Origin: Halalkalibacter hemicellulosilyticusJCM 9152 | GTDB lineage: Bacteria; Bacillota; Bacilli; Bacillales; Bacillaceae_D | Direction of reading: 5' to 3' | Assembly: GCF_000513115.1 (NCBI RefSeq) | Contig: NZ_BAUU01000023.1 | Location: 1-64,000 of the forward strand | DNA length: 64,000 bases | Shown here: one piece after another, positions 50,245 through 59,142 of the stretch | Layout of the letters: every line of letters begins with the position of its first letter | Numbering within the stretch: the stretch's first letter is position 1 | The notes under the pieces: generated by a model | What the model saw: only the letters and a program-made list of their open reading frames with translations | Told to the model about the DNA's origin: nothing | The model's database searches: none | Program-made: the position numbers and the translations under genes

Positions 50245-51840
50245 GTGCAGGAACAACAGCGAATGATGAAAGGGCTAGCCTTTGTATCAATAGCCGCATT
50301 AATAGCAAAAGTGTTAAGTGCGATTTATCGTGTGCCTTTTCAAAATTTAGCAGGGGATGTAGGCTTCTACGTTTACCAACAGATTTATCCATTATATGGG
50401 ATAGCCATGGTGTTATCCATGTACGGGCTACCTGTCGCATTATCAAGAAAGAGAGTGGAGCTTCTTGAATTAGGTAGGAAGCAGGAAGCGAGACAATTAA
50501 CGGCTTTATTTTTTTATAGTTTATTACTAATGGTTGTGCTCGTATGGTTATTCATTTATTTCAAAGCAGGAACCATTGCAACAATAATGGGAGATGAACA
50601 GTTAAAAGAACCTCTTCAAGCAATGAGCTTTATTTTATTTGTTATTCCTTTTTTAAGTGTTGGGCGCGGTTATGCACAAAGTGAAGGGGAGCTCATATCG
50701 ACAGCTGTTTCACATATTGGTGAACAGTTGATTCGTGTGTCAGTCATTATCGGCGTTACAATATATTTTGTATACTATGGGTTCGATGCTTATCAAATTG
50801 GAGCAGGAGCAGCTTATGGTTCGTGGATAGGAGCGGGGTGTGGCGTCTTCTTGCTATTAATCATGACAAGAGGTCATTGGTTCAAACAAGTCTGGATTTT
50901 TCAGTTGCACTCTACTTCGTTTAAGCAGTTGTTGCCTACATGCCTTTCACTAGTAAAGCATAGCTTCTATATTTGTATAAGTGTTCTTGTCCTTATTTTG
51001 TTTCAGCTTGTTGATGCATTAACAATCATTCGTTTACTAGAGTCCTCGGGTATGGATTCATTAACAGCATATATTGAAAAAGCGGTCTATGATCGTGGAC
51101 AGCCTCTTATTCAAGTAGGGGCTGTGTTAACGACTACATTTACATTAGCATTGGTTCCGATGATGACTAGGGCTGTTACAGCGGGAAAATTGAAAGAAGC
51201 GAAGCGCCACCAACAGACTGCTTTTCGGTTAACATTCTTAATAGCAGGAGCGGCAACGGTTGGCTTGTTCATCATTATGAACGAGACGAATCATATGTTA
51301 TTTACAGATGAAAAGGGTTCAGATGTCCTTAGAGTATTAGCACTTGTCATTTTGTTGCAATCTCTATTTGTCACGATGTCGGCCATTTATCAAGGGTATT
51401 CCTTCTTACATTTACCCTTTATTGCCGTGCTTGTAGGACTTGCGATCAAGGTAGCTGGACAGTTTCTTTTTGTCACTCACTTTGGTGTAATGGGAGCGGC
51501 ATGGTCAACCGTTATTGGGTTTGTCTGTATGTTCGTCTATTTAATGTATAATGGTTATAAAAAAGGGATTCTTTCGTTTGGTCGTATTCGTTCATATTGT
51601 ACCATTCTTATTGTATTAATAGGGCTGGCGGTTAGTAGCTTAGCATTTAAGCAATGGCTTAATCTGTTTATACAAGAATCGAACCGCCTCTATGACACTC
51701 TTATAGCTGTTTCAACCTCGGTCGTTGGTATGGTGGTCGTTATGGTTACAATTAGCCTCCTGCCCGTATTTAGCAAAAGTGAGTGGGGGATGGTACCTGT
51801 GTTAAATAAAGTGAGAACAATCGTCATGAAAAGAAGGTGA
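50245..51840 (+). CDS. yabM: Polysaccharide-biosynthesis/flippase-type membrane protein (YabM)
   Basis: A 531-residue protein of the MOP flippase superfamily (SpoVB/YtgP/MurJ-like) with about 14 hydrophobic segments. IAKVLSAIYRVPFQNLAGD, YVYQQIYPLYGIAMVLS and GLPVALSR are typical of the group, which moves lipid-linked wall or polysaccharide precursors; the exact substrate is not known. The start is GTG at 50245 with GTGAGGAG upstream. It is followed by mazG (yabN) in six bases. Confidence 0.92.
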   Translation: MQEQQRMMKGLAFVSIAALIAKVLSAIYRVPFQNLAGDVGFYVYQQIYPLYGIAMVLSMYGLPVALSRKRVELLELGRKQEARQLTALFFYSLLLMVVLVWLFIYFKAGTIATIMGDEQLKEPLQAMSFILFVIPFLSVGRGYAQSEGELISTAVSHIGEQLIRVSVIIGVTIYFVYYGFDAYQIGAGAAYGSWIGAGCGVFLLLIMTRGHWFKQVWIFQLHSTSFKQLLPTCLSLVKHSFYICISVLVLILFQLVDALTIIRLLESSGMDSLTAYIEKAVYDRGQPLIQVGAVLTTTFTLALVPMMTRAVTAGKLKEAKRHQQTAFRLTFLIAGAATVGLFIIMNETNHMLFTDEKGSDVLRVLALVILLQSLFVTMSAIYQGYSFLHLPFIAVLVGLAIKVAGQFLFVTHFGVMGAAWSTVIGFVCMFVYLMYNGYKKGILSFGRIRSYCTILIVLIGLAVSSLAFKQWLNLFIQESNRLYDTLIAVSTSVVGMVVVMVTISLLPVFSKSEWGMVPVLNKVRTIVMKRR

Positions 51841-51846
51841 AATAAG

Positions 51847-53313
51847 ATGAAAAAAGTAACAGTCATTGGCTTAGGTTCAGGTGATCTTGAACAAATGCCA
51901 TTAGGTATATATCGTTACATAGCTAAGCACAAAAAACTCCTTGTACGGACAAAGGATCATCCGGCGATCAAGGAGTTGGAAGCTGAAGGGATTGTCATTG
52001 AGTCGTTTGATCATTTATATGAAGAATATGATGATTTTGAAAGGGTTTATGAAGCGATTGTCGAACAATTAAAAGAAGAGAATGGTACAGAATTGATCTA
52101 TGCTGTGCCAGGTCATCCATTTGTTGCAGAAAGAACGGTTCAATTATTAAAGGATGATCAAGACGTGACGCTACACGTATTAGGAGGACAAAGCTTTTTA
52201 GATGACATGTATACAGCGTTACAAATTGATCCAATTGAAGGCTGTCAGATTATTGACGGGACAAGCATGAATAGAGATGAGCTTGAGCTGACCCATCATA
52301 TGATTATTGTACAAGTGTATGATTCATATATTGCTTCAGAAGTGAAGTTAACATTGATGGATCGCTTACCTGATGATTATAAGGTAACGATTGTGACGGC
52401 AGCTGGCTCTCGTAATCAAATCATTAAAACTGTACCTTTGTATGAGCTCGATCGTGATCTAGCTCTTTCTAATTTAACGGCTATCTATGTCCCCCCCGTT
52501 AAGAATGATCAGTTATTATATGGGGAATTTGTGACGTTGCGTCAAGTGATCACTAAGCTTCGTGGGCCTGGTGGCTGTCCGTGGGATCAGAAGCAGACTC
52601 ATGCTTCATTAAAGAAATATTTATTAGAAGAAGCGTATGAAGTATTAGAAGCGATTGATCAAGAGGATGATGAACATTTAATCGAGGAATTAGGCGATGT
52701 CCTCTTGCAGGTCATGCTGCATGCCCAAATTGGTGAAGATGAAGGTTATTTTTCTATTGACGATGTTGTCCGTTCGCTAACAGAAAAGATGATACGGCGT
52801 CACCCTCATGTATTCGGTGATGTGAAGGTTAAGGGCAGTGAAGATGTGGTCATGAATTGGGATGCAATCAAGCAGCAAGAAAAGGGGCGGCAACAGCCTG
52901 TGGAGCTGCTATTAGATGCGATTCCAAAAGGAATTCCCGCTTTAATAGAGTCGAAGAAGCTTCAAAAGCAAGCGGCAAAGGTTGGCTTTGATTGGTCAGA
53001 TGCTGCGCCGATTCTCGTCAAGCTACAAGAAGAAATTGGTGAATTTTTACAAGAAGTGAAGTACGAGCGTATGAATGAAATGACGAAAGAACTTGGAGAT
53101 ATGTTGTTTGTCGTAACGAACTTGGCTCGTTTTTATGAAATAGATGCCGAAGAAGCGTTATTAGGAGCTAATCAGAAATTTAGAAGGCGCTTTAATTATA
53201 TTGATACGGTTACACGAGAACGGGGATTGGTCATGTCGAATCTGACGTTGGAGCAATTAGATGAAATTTGGGAAGAAGCAAAACAATTAGAGAAAGAAGG
53301 GGATGTAACATGA
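51847..53313 (+). CDS. yabN: Methyltransferase-like/MazG nucleotide pyrophosphohydrolase fusion (YabN)
   Basis: A 488-residue fusion. The N-terminal tetrapyrrole-methylase-like domain (VIGLGSGDLEQMPLGIY, YAVPGHPFVAERTV) occupies the first 230 residues; two MazG domains follow, the first with CPWDQKQTHASLKKYLLEEAYE and LEEAYEVLEAI, which hydrolyse nucleoside triphosphates such as (d)NTPs. B. subtilis YabN is 489 residues. The stop overlaps the yabO start (ATGA). Confidence 0.94.
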   Translation: MKKVTVIGLGSGDLEQMPLGIYRYIAKHKKLLVRTKDHPAIKELEAEGIVIESFDHLYEEYDDFERVYEAIVEQLKEENGTELIYAVPGHPFVAERTVQLLKDDQDVTLHVLGGQSFLDDMYTALQIDPIEGCQIIDGTSMNRDELELTHHMIIVQVYDSYIASEVKLTLMDRLPDDYKVTIVTAAGSRNQIIKTVPLYELDRDLALSNLTAIYVPPVKNDQLLYGEFVTLRQVITKLRGPGGCPWDQKQTHASLKKYLLEEAYEVLEAIDQEDDEHLIEELGDVLLQVMLHAQIGEDEGYFSIDDVVRSLTEKMIRRHPHVFGDVKVKGSEDVVMNWDAIKQQEKGRQQPVELLLDAIPKGIPALIESKKLQKQAAKVGFDWSDAAPILVKLQEEIGEFLQEVKYERMNEMTKELGDMLFVVTNLARFYEIDAEEALLGANQKFRRRFNYIDTVTRERGLVMSNLTLEQLDEIWEEAKQLEKEGDVT

Positions 53314-53567
53314 GACTCGATAAATTTCTTAAAGTATCTCGAATTATTAAAAGAAGAACATTAGCAAAAGAGGTTTGTGAGCAAGGGCGCATAACAATTA
53401 ATGACCAAGTGGCAAAAGCCGGTTCGAATGTGAAGCCTGGAGATATACTTGTGATTCGTTTTGGACAAAAGCTCGTAACGGTTGAAGTTAATGATGTGAA
53501 AGATGTTGTTCGTAAGGAACAAGCAGGTATGCTGTATACAATTGTAAAGGAAGAGCCTGTATCGTAA
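53310..53567 (+). CDS. rqcP: S4-domain ribosome quality-control factor RqcP (YabO)
   Basis: An 85-residue S4-like RNA-binding protein that assists RqcH in adding C-terminal alanine tails on stalled 50S subunits. MRLDKFLKVSRIIKRRTLAK and GQKLVTVEV are diagnostic. ATG at 53310 shares four bases with the yabN stop; the longer frame from 53268 is not needed. Confidence 0.94.
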   Translation: MRLDKFLKVSRIIKRRTLAKEVCEQGRITINDQVAKAGSNVKPGDILVIRFGQKLVTVEVNDVKDVVRKEQAGMLYTIVKEEPVS

Positions 53568-53573
53568 GGTTGA

Positions 53574-53614
53574 GACGACCAAAAAAGTTAAAATCAATCT
53601 TTTCCAGTGCCTTT
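53574..53614 (+). repeat. Solo R2-end hairpin after yabO
   Basis: ACGACCAAAAAAGTTAAAAT and CAATCTTTTCCAGTGCCTT form an imperfect hairpin like the ends of R2. More degenerate than the copies at 18431 and 31210. Confidence 0.4.
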
Positions 53615-53714
53615 AAATGTAGGAGTGCGAATTTGTTTATCTGAGAGAGCTTGTTCTAAATAAAATTCTTTGTTCATACATTTCATTAAAGAAGTGAATG
53701 GAGGAGGAATGAGC

Positions 53715-54026
53715 ATGGATAATCAATATGAACACGGTACTCCAATGGGGAGAAAAAGGGAAACCAATGATCACGATATTCGTTTAATTAGTAGGAAACA
53801 GCTAGATATTACCGGAGTGAAACAGGTAGAGAGCTTCGATAATGAGGAATTTTTACTTGAAACGGTTATGGGATTTCTATCAGTCCGTGGACAAAATTTG
53901 CACATGAAAAACCTAAATGTTGATCAAGGGATTGTGTCTATAGAGGGAAAGGTATATGATCTCGTTTATTTAGATCAAAGTCAGCAAGAGAAGTCTAAAG
54001 GATTGTTTGGGAAGTTATTCAAGTGA
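53715..54026 (+). CDS. yabP: Spore coat/cortex assembly protein YabP
   Basis: A 103-residue sporulation protein, needed with YabQ for cortex formation in B. subtilis. KQLDITGVKQVESFDNEEFLLETVMGFLSVRGQNLHMKNL is strongly conserved. ATG at 53715 has GGAGGAGG seven bases upstream. The stop overlaps the yabQ GTG start, implying coupling. Confidence 0.93.
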   Translation: MDNQYEHGTPMGRKRETNDHDIRLISRKQLDITGVKQVESFDNEEFLLETVMGFLSVRGQNLHMKNLNVDQGIVSIEGKVYDLVYLDQSQQEKSKGLFGKLFK

Positions 54027-54601
54027 ATGTTACCATTCAATTTTATACAATCCTATCCATGATTGGTATGGGTCTTTATATTGGAGCGGCTATTGATACG
54101 TACCATCGTCTCCTTAAGAATAGGACGACATATTATTGGCTTTTTGCTTTAAATGATGTTTTATTTTGGTTCATTCAGGCATGTATCGTATTTTATGTTC
54201 TCTTACATGTGAATAATGGTGAAGTGCGTTTTGTGATGTTTGTTGCCCTTTTTTGTGGTTATGCAGCGTATCAAGCTCTTTTCCAACGAATTTACCAAAG
54301 TTGTTTAGAGTATTTGATTCAAAAGATCCTATCCATATATCGAATGATCGTTCGATTATTTGTTATTCTTCTTATAAACCCTACTAAGTATCTATTGAAA
54401 GTAGCCTATTCATTGTGTATGATGGTATTATCGATAGTCTTGACGATTTTGCATGGATTGTGGAAATGTATTTGGAAAGTAGGCTATTTATTAAGTATTC
54501 CGCTATTTAAATGGACAGGTCTTCGATCTCTTTTTGAAAAATGGCTGCCTTTTTTGAAAAGAATAAAAGGATTTTTGCTATTTAAGAAGAAAAAAGATTA
54601 A
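54023..54601 (+). CDS. yabQ: Spore cortex membrane protein YabQ
   Basis: A 192-residue membrane protein of the mother cell required for cortex synthesis. The N-terminus IQFYTILSMIGMGLYIGAAIDTYHRL starts the first helix; about five hydrophobic segments follow and the tail is basic (FKKKKD). The GTG start overlaps the yabP stop. No separate ribosome-binding site, as expected for coupling. Confidence 0.92.
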   Translation: MNVTIQFYTILSMIGMGLYIGAAIDTYHRLLKNRTTYYWLFALNDVLFWFIQACIVFYVLLHVNNGEVRFVMFVALFCGYAAYQALFQRIYQSCLEYLIQKILSIYRMIVRLFVILLINPTKYLLKVAYSLCMMVLSIVLTILHGLWKCIWKVGYLLSIPLFKWTGLRSLFEKWLPFLKRIKGFLLFKKKKD

Positions 54602-54620
54602 TATAAGGGAGGGAATTATC

Positions 54621-55001
54621 ATGGTCACTAACCGAATGTCAAGAGTAAGAGAATTAGACAATCAGTATATTCAGCAAAAAGAGCGTGAATTGGAACTAGC
54701 CACAAAGAAACGTCGTGGTCTCATTCGACGTTTAACGGTTATCGGAATAGCAACGGTTGTATTACTAGGCTTTGGTGGTGTGACCATTTCCTCTCAACTT
54801 GCAGTAGTAGATGAAAAAAGGCAGGAGAAAGCAGAGCTAGAAGTTTTTCTAGCTGAGCTTAAGCAAGAAGAAGATCGTTTGCATGTAGATGTGGAAAATT
54901 ACCAAGATGTTTATTACATAGCTGAAATTGCTAGGCGTGATTACTTCTTGACCATGCCAGGTGAAACGTTGTTTAAAATACCTAACATACCAATAGATTG
55001 A
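54621..55001 (+). CDS. divIC: Cell division protein DivIC
   Basis: A 126-residue bitopic septum protein working with FtsL and DivIB. A basic cytoplasmic N-terminus (ATKKRRGLIRRL) precedes one membrane helix (VIGIATVVLLGFGGVTI, about residues 44-60), then an extracellular coiled coil (EKAELEVFLAELKQEEDRL). AAGGGAGGG precedes ATG. Confidence 0.95.
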   Translation: MVTNRMSRVRELDNQYIQQKERELELATKKRRGLIRRLTVIGIATVVLLGFGGVTISSQLAVVDEKRQEKAELEVFLAELKQEEDRLHVDVENYQDVYYIAEIARRDYFLTMPGETLFKIPNIPID

Positions 55002-55027
55002 CACATTTTTTTCGATTCGAGTATAAT
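54998..55027 (+). promoter_or_regulatory. Sigma-A promoter of yabR
   Basis: TTGACA (54998-55003), an 18-base spacer and TATAAT (55022-55027), overlapping the divIC stop codon. Confidence 0.7.
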
Positions 55028-55076
55028 GTAAACAAACGAATATTTTTAAGATTTCTTAAGGAGGATCTATTTTTTC

Positions 55077-55562
55077 ATGTCAATCGAAGCAGGCAGCAAG
55101 TTAGAAGGCAAGGTTACGGGGATTACACATTTTGGAGCTTTTGTAGAGCTTCCAGGTGGTTCAACGGGTCTTGTTCATATTAGCGAAGTCGCTGATAACT
55201 ATGTTAAGGACATTAATGAGTTTTTAAAGGTTGGAGATGAAGTAACAGTTAAGGTTGTGAACGTTGAGAAGGATGGGAAGATTGGTTTATCAATTCGTAA
55301 AGCTCAGGATCGTCCTGAACGGTCAGAACGTCCTGAACGACCAGCCAACTCAGAACGTCCAAATCGTCCTTATCAGCAAAGGTCGAATCGCCCACAAGGT
55401 GGTAGCCGTGGGGGAGGTCAACGACAAAACCAATCACGACCGTCTACATTGTCTTTTGAAGATAAAATGAGTCGTTTCTTGAAAGATAGTGAAGAGCGCA
55501 TTTCTACCTTAAAACGTCAAACGGAATCTAAGCGTGGAGGTCGAGGCGCACGAAGAGGATAA
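55077..55562 (+). CDS. yabR: S1 RNA-binding domain protein YabR with low-complexity tail
   Basis: A 161-residue protein. Residues 1-75 are an S1 domain (GSKLEGKVTGITHFGAFVEL, VHISEVADNYVKDINEFLKVGDEV). Residues 80-125 are a low-complexity Arg/Pro/Ser/Glu-then-Gly tail (RPERSERPERPANSERP, GGSRGGGQRQNQ), longer than in B. subtilis YabR (128 residues). The function is unknown; RNA binding is likely from the fold. AAGGAGGA precedes ATG. Confidence 0.9.
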   Translation: MSIEAGSKLEGKVTGITHFGAFVELPGGSTGLVHISEVADNYVKDINEFLKVGDEVTVKVVNVEKDGKIGLSIRKAQDRPERSERPERPANSERPNRPYQQRSNRPQGGSRGGGQRQNQSRPSTLSFEDKMSRFLKDSEERISTLKRQTESKRGGRGARRG

Positions 55563-55589
55563 CTTGCTGCTATAGCTCATGATAAATCA

Positions 55590-55620
55590 ACACCGAGGTA
55601 TTTGTCCCTCGGTGTTTTTG
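55590..55620 (+). terminator. Terminator after yabR
   Basis: ACACCGAGG (55590-55598) pairs with CCTCGGTGT (55607-55615), followed by TTTTG. Confidence 0.8.
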
Positions 55621-55644
55621 GTTACTCTTATAGAGTTAGATTTT

Positions 55645-55810
55645 CACCGAATCGACTTTTTCAGTATCTTTCATTTGATTAGCAATGGCTTCATTCGTTG
55701 CTCGCTTGATACGAGAAACTCATTCAAGTTTTCCAATACAGGCAACGGTTTCGCTCAATCATCGCTTAAAGGGCACCGAAAAAGTTGAAACTCAAACTTT
55801 TTTAGTCCCT
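55645..55810 (+). repeat. Intergenic repeat R2, long form
   Basis: Left end CACCGAATCGACTTTTTCAG, core AATGGCTTCATTCGTTGCTC, a degenerate central stem around GAGAAACTCATTC, GGCAACGGTTTCGCTC, and right end GGGCACCGAAAAAGTTG with CTTTTTTAGTCCCT. It is colinear with 7285-7454. The TIR copy at the left is worn. Confidence 0.6.
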
Positions 55811-55912
55811 CTGGCTTTTCCTTTTTTGAATGACCTCTGTCATAAATCATGTTGACTTAGAGAAATGAATATAGTATATTATTACTTGTCGTGATTAAGA
55901 AACATGAAATAT

Positions 55913-55986
55913 GGCGGTGTAGCTCAGCTGGCTAGAGCGTACGGTTCATACCCGTGAGGTCGGGGGTTCGATCCCCTCCGCCGCTA
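55913..55986 (+). tRNA. tRNA-Met (CAT anticodon), elongator type
   Basis: Full cloverleaf: acceptor GGCGGTG/CGCCGCT, D-arm GCTC/GAGC, anticodon arm TACGG-TTCATAC-CCGTG with CAT, T-arm GGGGG-TTCGATC-CCCTC, discriminator A. The anticodon stem lacks the three G:C pairs of an initiator, so it is the elongator species. CCA is not encoded (CTA follows). It occupies the place of the yabR-spoIIE tRNAs in B. subtilis, but the tRNA-Glu found there is missing. Confidence 0.95.
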
Positions 55987-56029
55987 CTAAAGTAAAAGCT
56001 ATCTCAATTTCTGAGATAGTCAAACCGTA

Positions 56030-56069
56030 GAAAAACGCCTTTGAGAAATAATTCTCAAAGGCGTTTTTT
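56030..56069 (+). terminator. Terminator after the tRNA gene
   Basis: CGCCTTTGAGAA (56036-56047) pairs with TTCTCAAAGGCG (56052-56063), followed by TTTTTT and preceded by AAAAA, so it is nearly bidirectional. Confidence 0.85.
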
Positions 56070-56074
56070 CGTGC

Positions 56075-56129
56075 ATCGCTGTGTATTTGTTTGGTTTCAC
56101 ATTTATTAAAATATTTTTGTCTCAGTCTC
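56075..56129 (+). repeat. 3' end of intergenic repeat R1
   Basis: GTGTATTTGTTTGGTTT, then ATTTATTAAAATATTTTTG and TCTCAGTCTCATG match the right part of R1 at 7500-7547 and 36850-36892. The left half is missing. Confidence 0.55.
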
Positions 56130-56310
56130 ATGAGACGCATGCAAAAAAATATACCTCTTATTTTTAATCTCGCCTGTTTTTCTTTCCCCATCATGTTCAA
56201 TAATCTCCTATATTTGGAGGATTTCTTTGCTGATGAAAGCAGTAGTTTTGGTATGTGTACCTATTTTAGCCGAAAAGAGTCGAACACTTTTTGTGTATTG
56301 AGTCTCCATT

Positions 56311-56343
56311 TTGACAAAAACTGTGCATCACAATCGATATAAT
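56311..56343 (+). promoter_or_regulatory. Spo0A-controlled sigma-A promoter of spoIIE
   Basis: TTGACA (56311-56316), a 21-base spacer and TATAAT (56338-56343). The 21-base spacing is the known oddity of spoIIE and spoIIG promoters, where Spo0A-P substitutes for proper -35 contact. AGTCGAA (56278-56284) is a 6/7 match to the Spo0A box TGTCGAA, and the reverse complement of TTTGACA over the -35 is a second near match. Confidence 0.75.
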
Positions 56344-56379
56344 GAAACCACGATTTTAAAAGAGGTGGTGGAAGTAAGA

Positions 56380-58852
56380 ATGAGAAAAGAAGCGGTGATG
56401 GAACAAGCCTGGATACATGGAGGACATATTTTTAGACAAATTAAAATGTGGATGAGATCTTTATTTTTCCAGTATGGATTACTTATTGCAGTAGTAGGTT
56501 TTTTGCTTGGGAGAGCAATGATCTTAGCAGAATTGGCCCCATTTGCACTTCCTTACTTGGCAGCCATTTACATTTTAAAGAAGGAACGTGTTGCAATAGC
56601 GGCTATTTCGCTCGTATTAGGAGCATTATCAAGTTACCATGGACAAGCTCTCTTTATCGTTATTGCTATATTCACCTATGTGATTATTTATAAGCTCACC
56701 ACTCGCTTTGTGACTGACTCGGTTAAGTCTTTGCCTTATATGGTATTTGGTGCAAGTATACTAACGAGAGTAGGAATGGTCTTTTTAGTTGAAGGGGCCG
56801 TCAGTCAATATGTATGGATGATGTCCACAGTAGAGGCGGGATTAAGCTTTATTTTGACTATGATCTTTATGCAAAGTGTGCCGTTAATTACACAGAGGCG
56901 ATTTCAGCAGCCGCTAAGAAATGAAGAGATTGTATGCTTAATTATCCTATTAGCATCTATTATGACAGGGATCGGTGGGCTGGGCCTTTTATGATGTGAC
57001 AGTTGAGCACGTGTTGGCGAGGTATCTTGTGTTAGTCTTTGCTTTTGTTGGCGGAGCTGCAATTGGTTCGACAGTTGGAGTTGTGACCGGGTTGATTTTA
57101 AGCTTAGCGAGTGTGGCTAGCTTGTATCAGATGAGTTTACTGGCTTTTGCAGGTTTGTTAGGTGGTCTGTTAAAAGAAGGGAAGCGTGTGGGTGTCGGAC
57201 TCGGTTTACTTGTAGGGACATTATTAATTGGTCTTTATGGTGATGGTGGATCTGCGTTGTCTGTGACACTACTAGAATCGTTGTTTGCCATATTGGTTTT
57301 CTTTTTAACACCTAAAGGATTTGTCTACTATCTTGCTCGTTATATTCCGGGAACGGCAGAATATTCAAAGGAACAGCAGCAGTATTTACGGAAAATAAGA
57401 GACATTACAGCAGGGCGTGTTGAGCAATTTTCAACGTTATTCCAAACATTATCGAATAGCTTTCAAGCGTCTGATCGCGTTTCAACTGAAGAAGATGAAG
57501 AAAGAGAAATGGATTATTTATTAAGTAATGTAACAGAGAAAACGTGCCAAACGTGCTTTAAAAAAGAGAGGTGCTGGGTAAAGAATTTTTCAAAGACATA
57601 TGATTCTATGCAACGAATGATGGTTGAGATGGAGCATCAAGGAGAGATAAAAGACCAAGTGCTAATGGCTGAATGGAAGAGACATTGTATTAAGCCAGAC
57701 AAAGTGATTCATGCGATTGACCAAGAACAACAACAATTTCAAGCAAATCAAAAGTTAAAGAAGCAAGTGATGGAAAGTAGAAAGCTCGTTGCTGATCAAT
57801 TGTTAGGCGTATCACGAGTGATGGGCGATTTTGCTAAAGAAATTCAACGGGAAAAGGAAGCATACTATTATCAAGAGGAACAGATGGTTGATGCGTTACG
57901 AACAGTCGGTATGGAGGTAGGTCATATAGATATATTTAGTTTGGAAAAAGGTCATACAGAAATTGAAATGAGTGTTGCTTATCAAGGGGAGGGGCATTGT
58001 GAGAAGATAATTGCTCCAATGATTTCTGATTTGTTAAAGGAAACGATTATTGTGAAAAAAGAGGAGAGTGGTTTCTATCCTAATGGCTACAGTCATGTTT
58101 CGTTTGCATCGGCTAAACAGTTTATCGTCAATACAGGTGTTTCTCATGTTGCTAAAGGTGGTGCGTGGGTGTCGGGTGATAGTTATTCGACCATTGAGCT
58201 CGATACAGGAAAATATGCCATTGCCATTAGTGATGGGATGGGGAATGGTGAACGTGCCCATTTGGAAAGTAATGAAACATTACAATTATTACAGAAAGTA
58301 TTGCAATCAGGAATAGAGGAAACGGTAGCCATTAAATCGGTTAATTCGGTTTTGTCGCTACGGACAACAGATGAAGTCTTTTCTACATTAGATTTGGCAA
58401 TGATTGATTTGCAAAATGCACAAACACGTTTTTTGAAAATTGGTTCGATTCCTAGCTTTATTAAACGAGGCGATCGAATTATAAAAATAGAGGCAAGTAA
58501 TTTACCAATGGGTGTGTTTCAGGAATTTGATGTGGATGTTGTTAATGAGCAGCTTAAGCCAGGAGATCTCCTTATTATGATGAGTGATGGTATTTACGAC
58601 GCTCCAAAGCAAATTGAAAATAAGGAAATGTGGATGAAGCGCATGATTACTGAATTAAATACAGATAACCCTCAAGATATTGCTGATTTAATACTGGAGC
58701 GGATTATTAGGCAAGGACAAGGAGATATTGAGGATGATATGACGGTCATTGTGGCCAAGGTAGAGCAAAATACTCCGAAATGGTCCGCGATTCCTTTGTA
58801 TAAATCACCACATCTTTTTAGGAAACAAACACAGAAGGCTGCATTTTCTTAA
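56380..58852 (+). pseudogene. spoIIE: SpoIIE serine phosphatase, frameshifted as read
   Basis: The stage II sporulation phosphatase that dephosphorylates SpoIIAA to activate sigma-F. Two frames (to 56994 and from 56975) join into about 823 residues (B. subtilis 827): an N-terminal membrane region of about ten helices (GRAMILAELAPFALPYLA, FAFVGGAAIGSTVGVVTGLIL), a central FtsZ-linked region with CQTCFKKERCW, and the C-terminal PP2C phosphatase (VSGDSYSTIELDTGKYAIAISDGMGNGERA, GDLLIMMSDGIYD). Removing one base in GGTGGGC (56974-56980) restores TGIG-GWAFYDVTVEHVLARY. As read, the protein would stop after about 205 residues and sporulation would fail. ATG at 56380 follows GAGGTGG. Controlled by a 21-base-spaced promoter. 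Confidence 0.85.
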
Positions 58853-58886
58853 AAGATTAGTCAAGTAGAGTATAAATGGATTCGCA

Positions 58887-59066
58887 GGATAAAAATTTAT
58901 AGAATTTGAGGAAAAACATGTGGGAAAAGCATAGAGGGTGTTGGCCAACTTAAAGGAGAGCGTTACACGTTTTTCTGAAAGAACCCCACTTTCAGAAAAA
59001 CGGAGAACCGCTGCAACGGCTCCGCGCGCCGCTTATCAGAAAAAAAGCAGAGCGTTTTTTCTTAGG
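58887..59066 (+). repeat. Intergenic repeat R2, promoter-proximal form
   Basis: GAGAGCGTTACACG, the perfect hairpin CGTTTTTCTGAAAG/CTTTCAGAAAAACG around AACCCCA, GCTGCAACGGCTCCGCGCG and the right-end AGAAAAAAAGC/GCGTTTTTTCT hairpin. It lies about 75 bases before yabS and explains most of the gap 58853-59142. Confidence 0.65.
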
Positions 59067-59142
59067 ACATTATCTATTTTTACGTATAAAACCTTTTAAG
59101 CTAGTGAATGCTGTTACCATTCAATGCTTGGAGGGGATTTAA

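Noticed and set aside
55987-56030. Second tRNA (Glu) after tRNA-Met as in B. subtilis
   Set aside because: The sequence folds into a CTATCTCA/TGAGATAG hairpin but has no cloverleaf.
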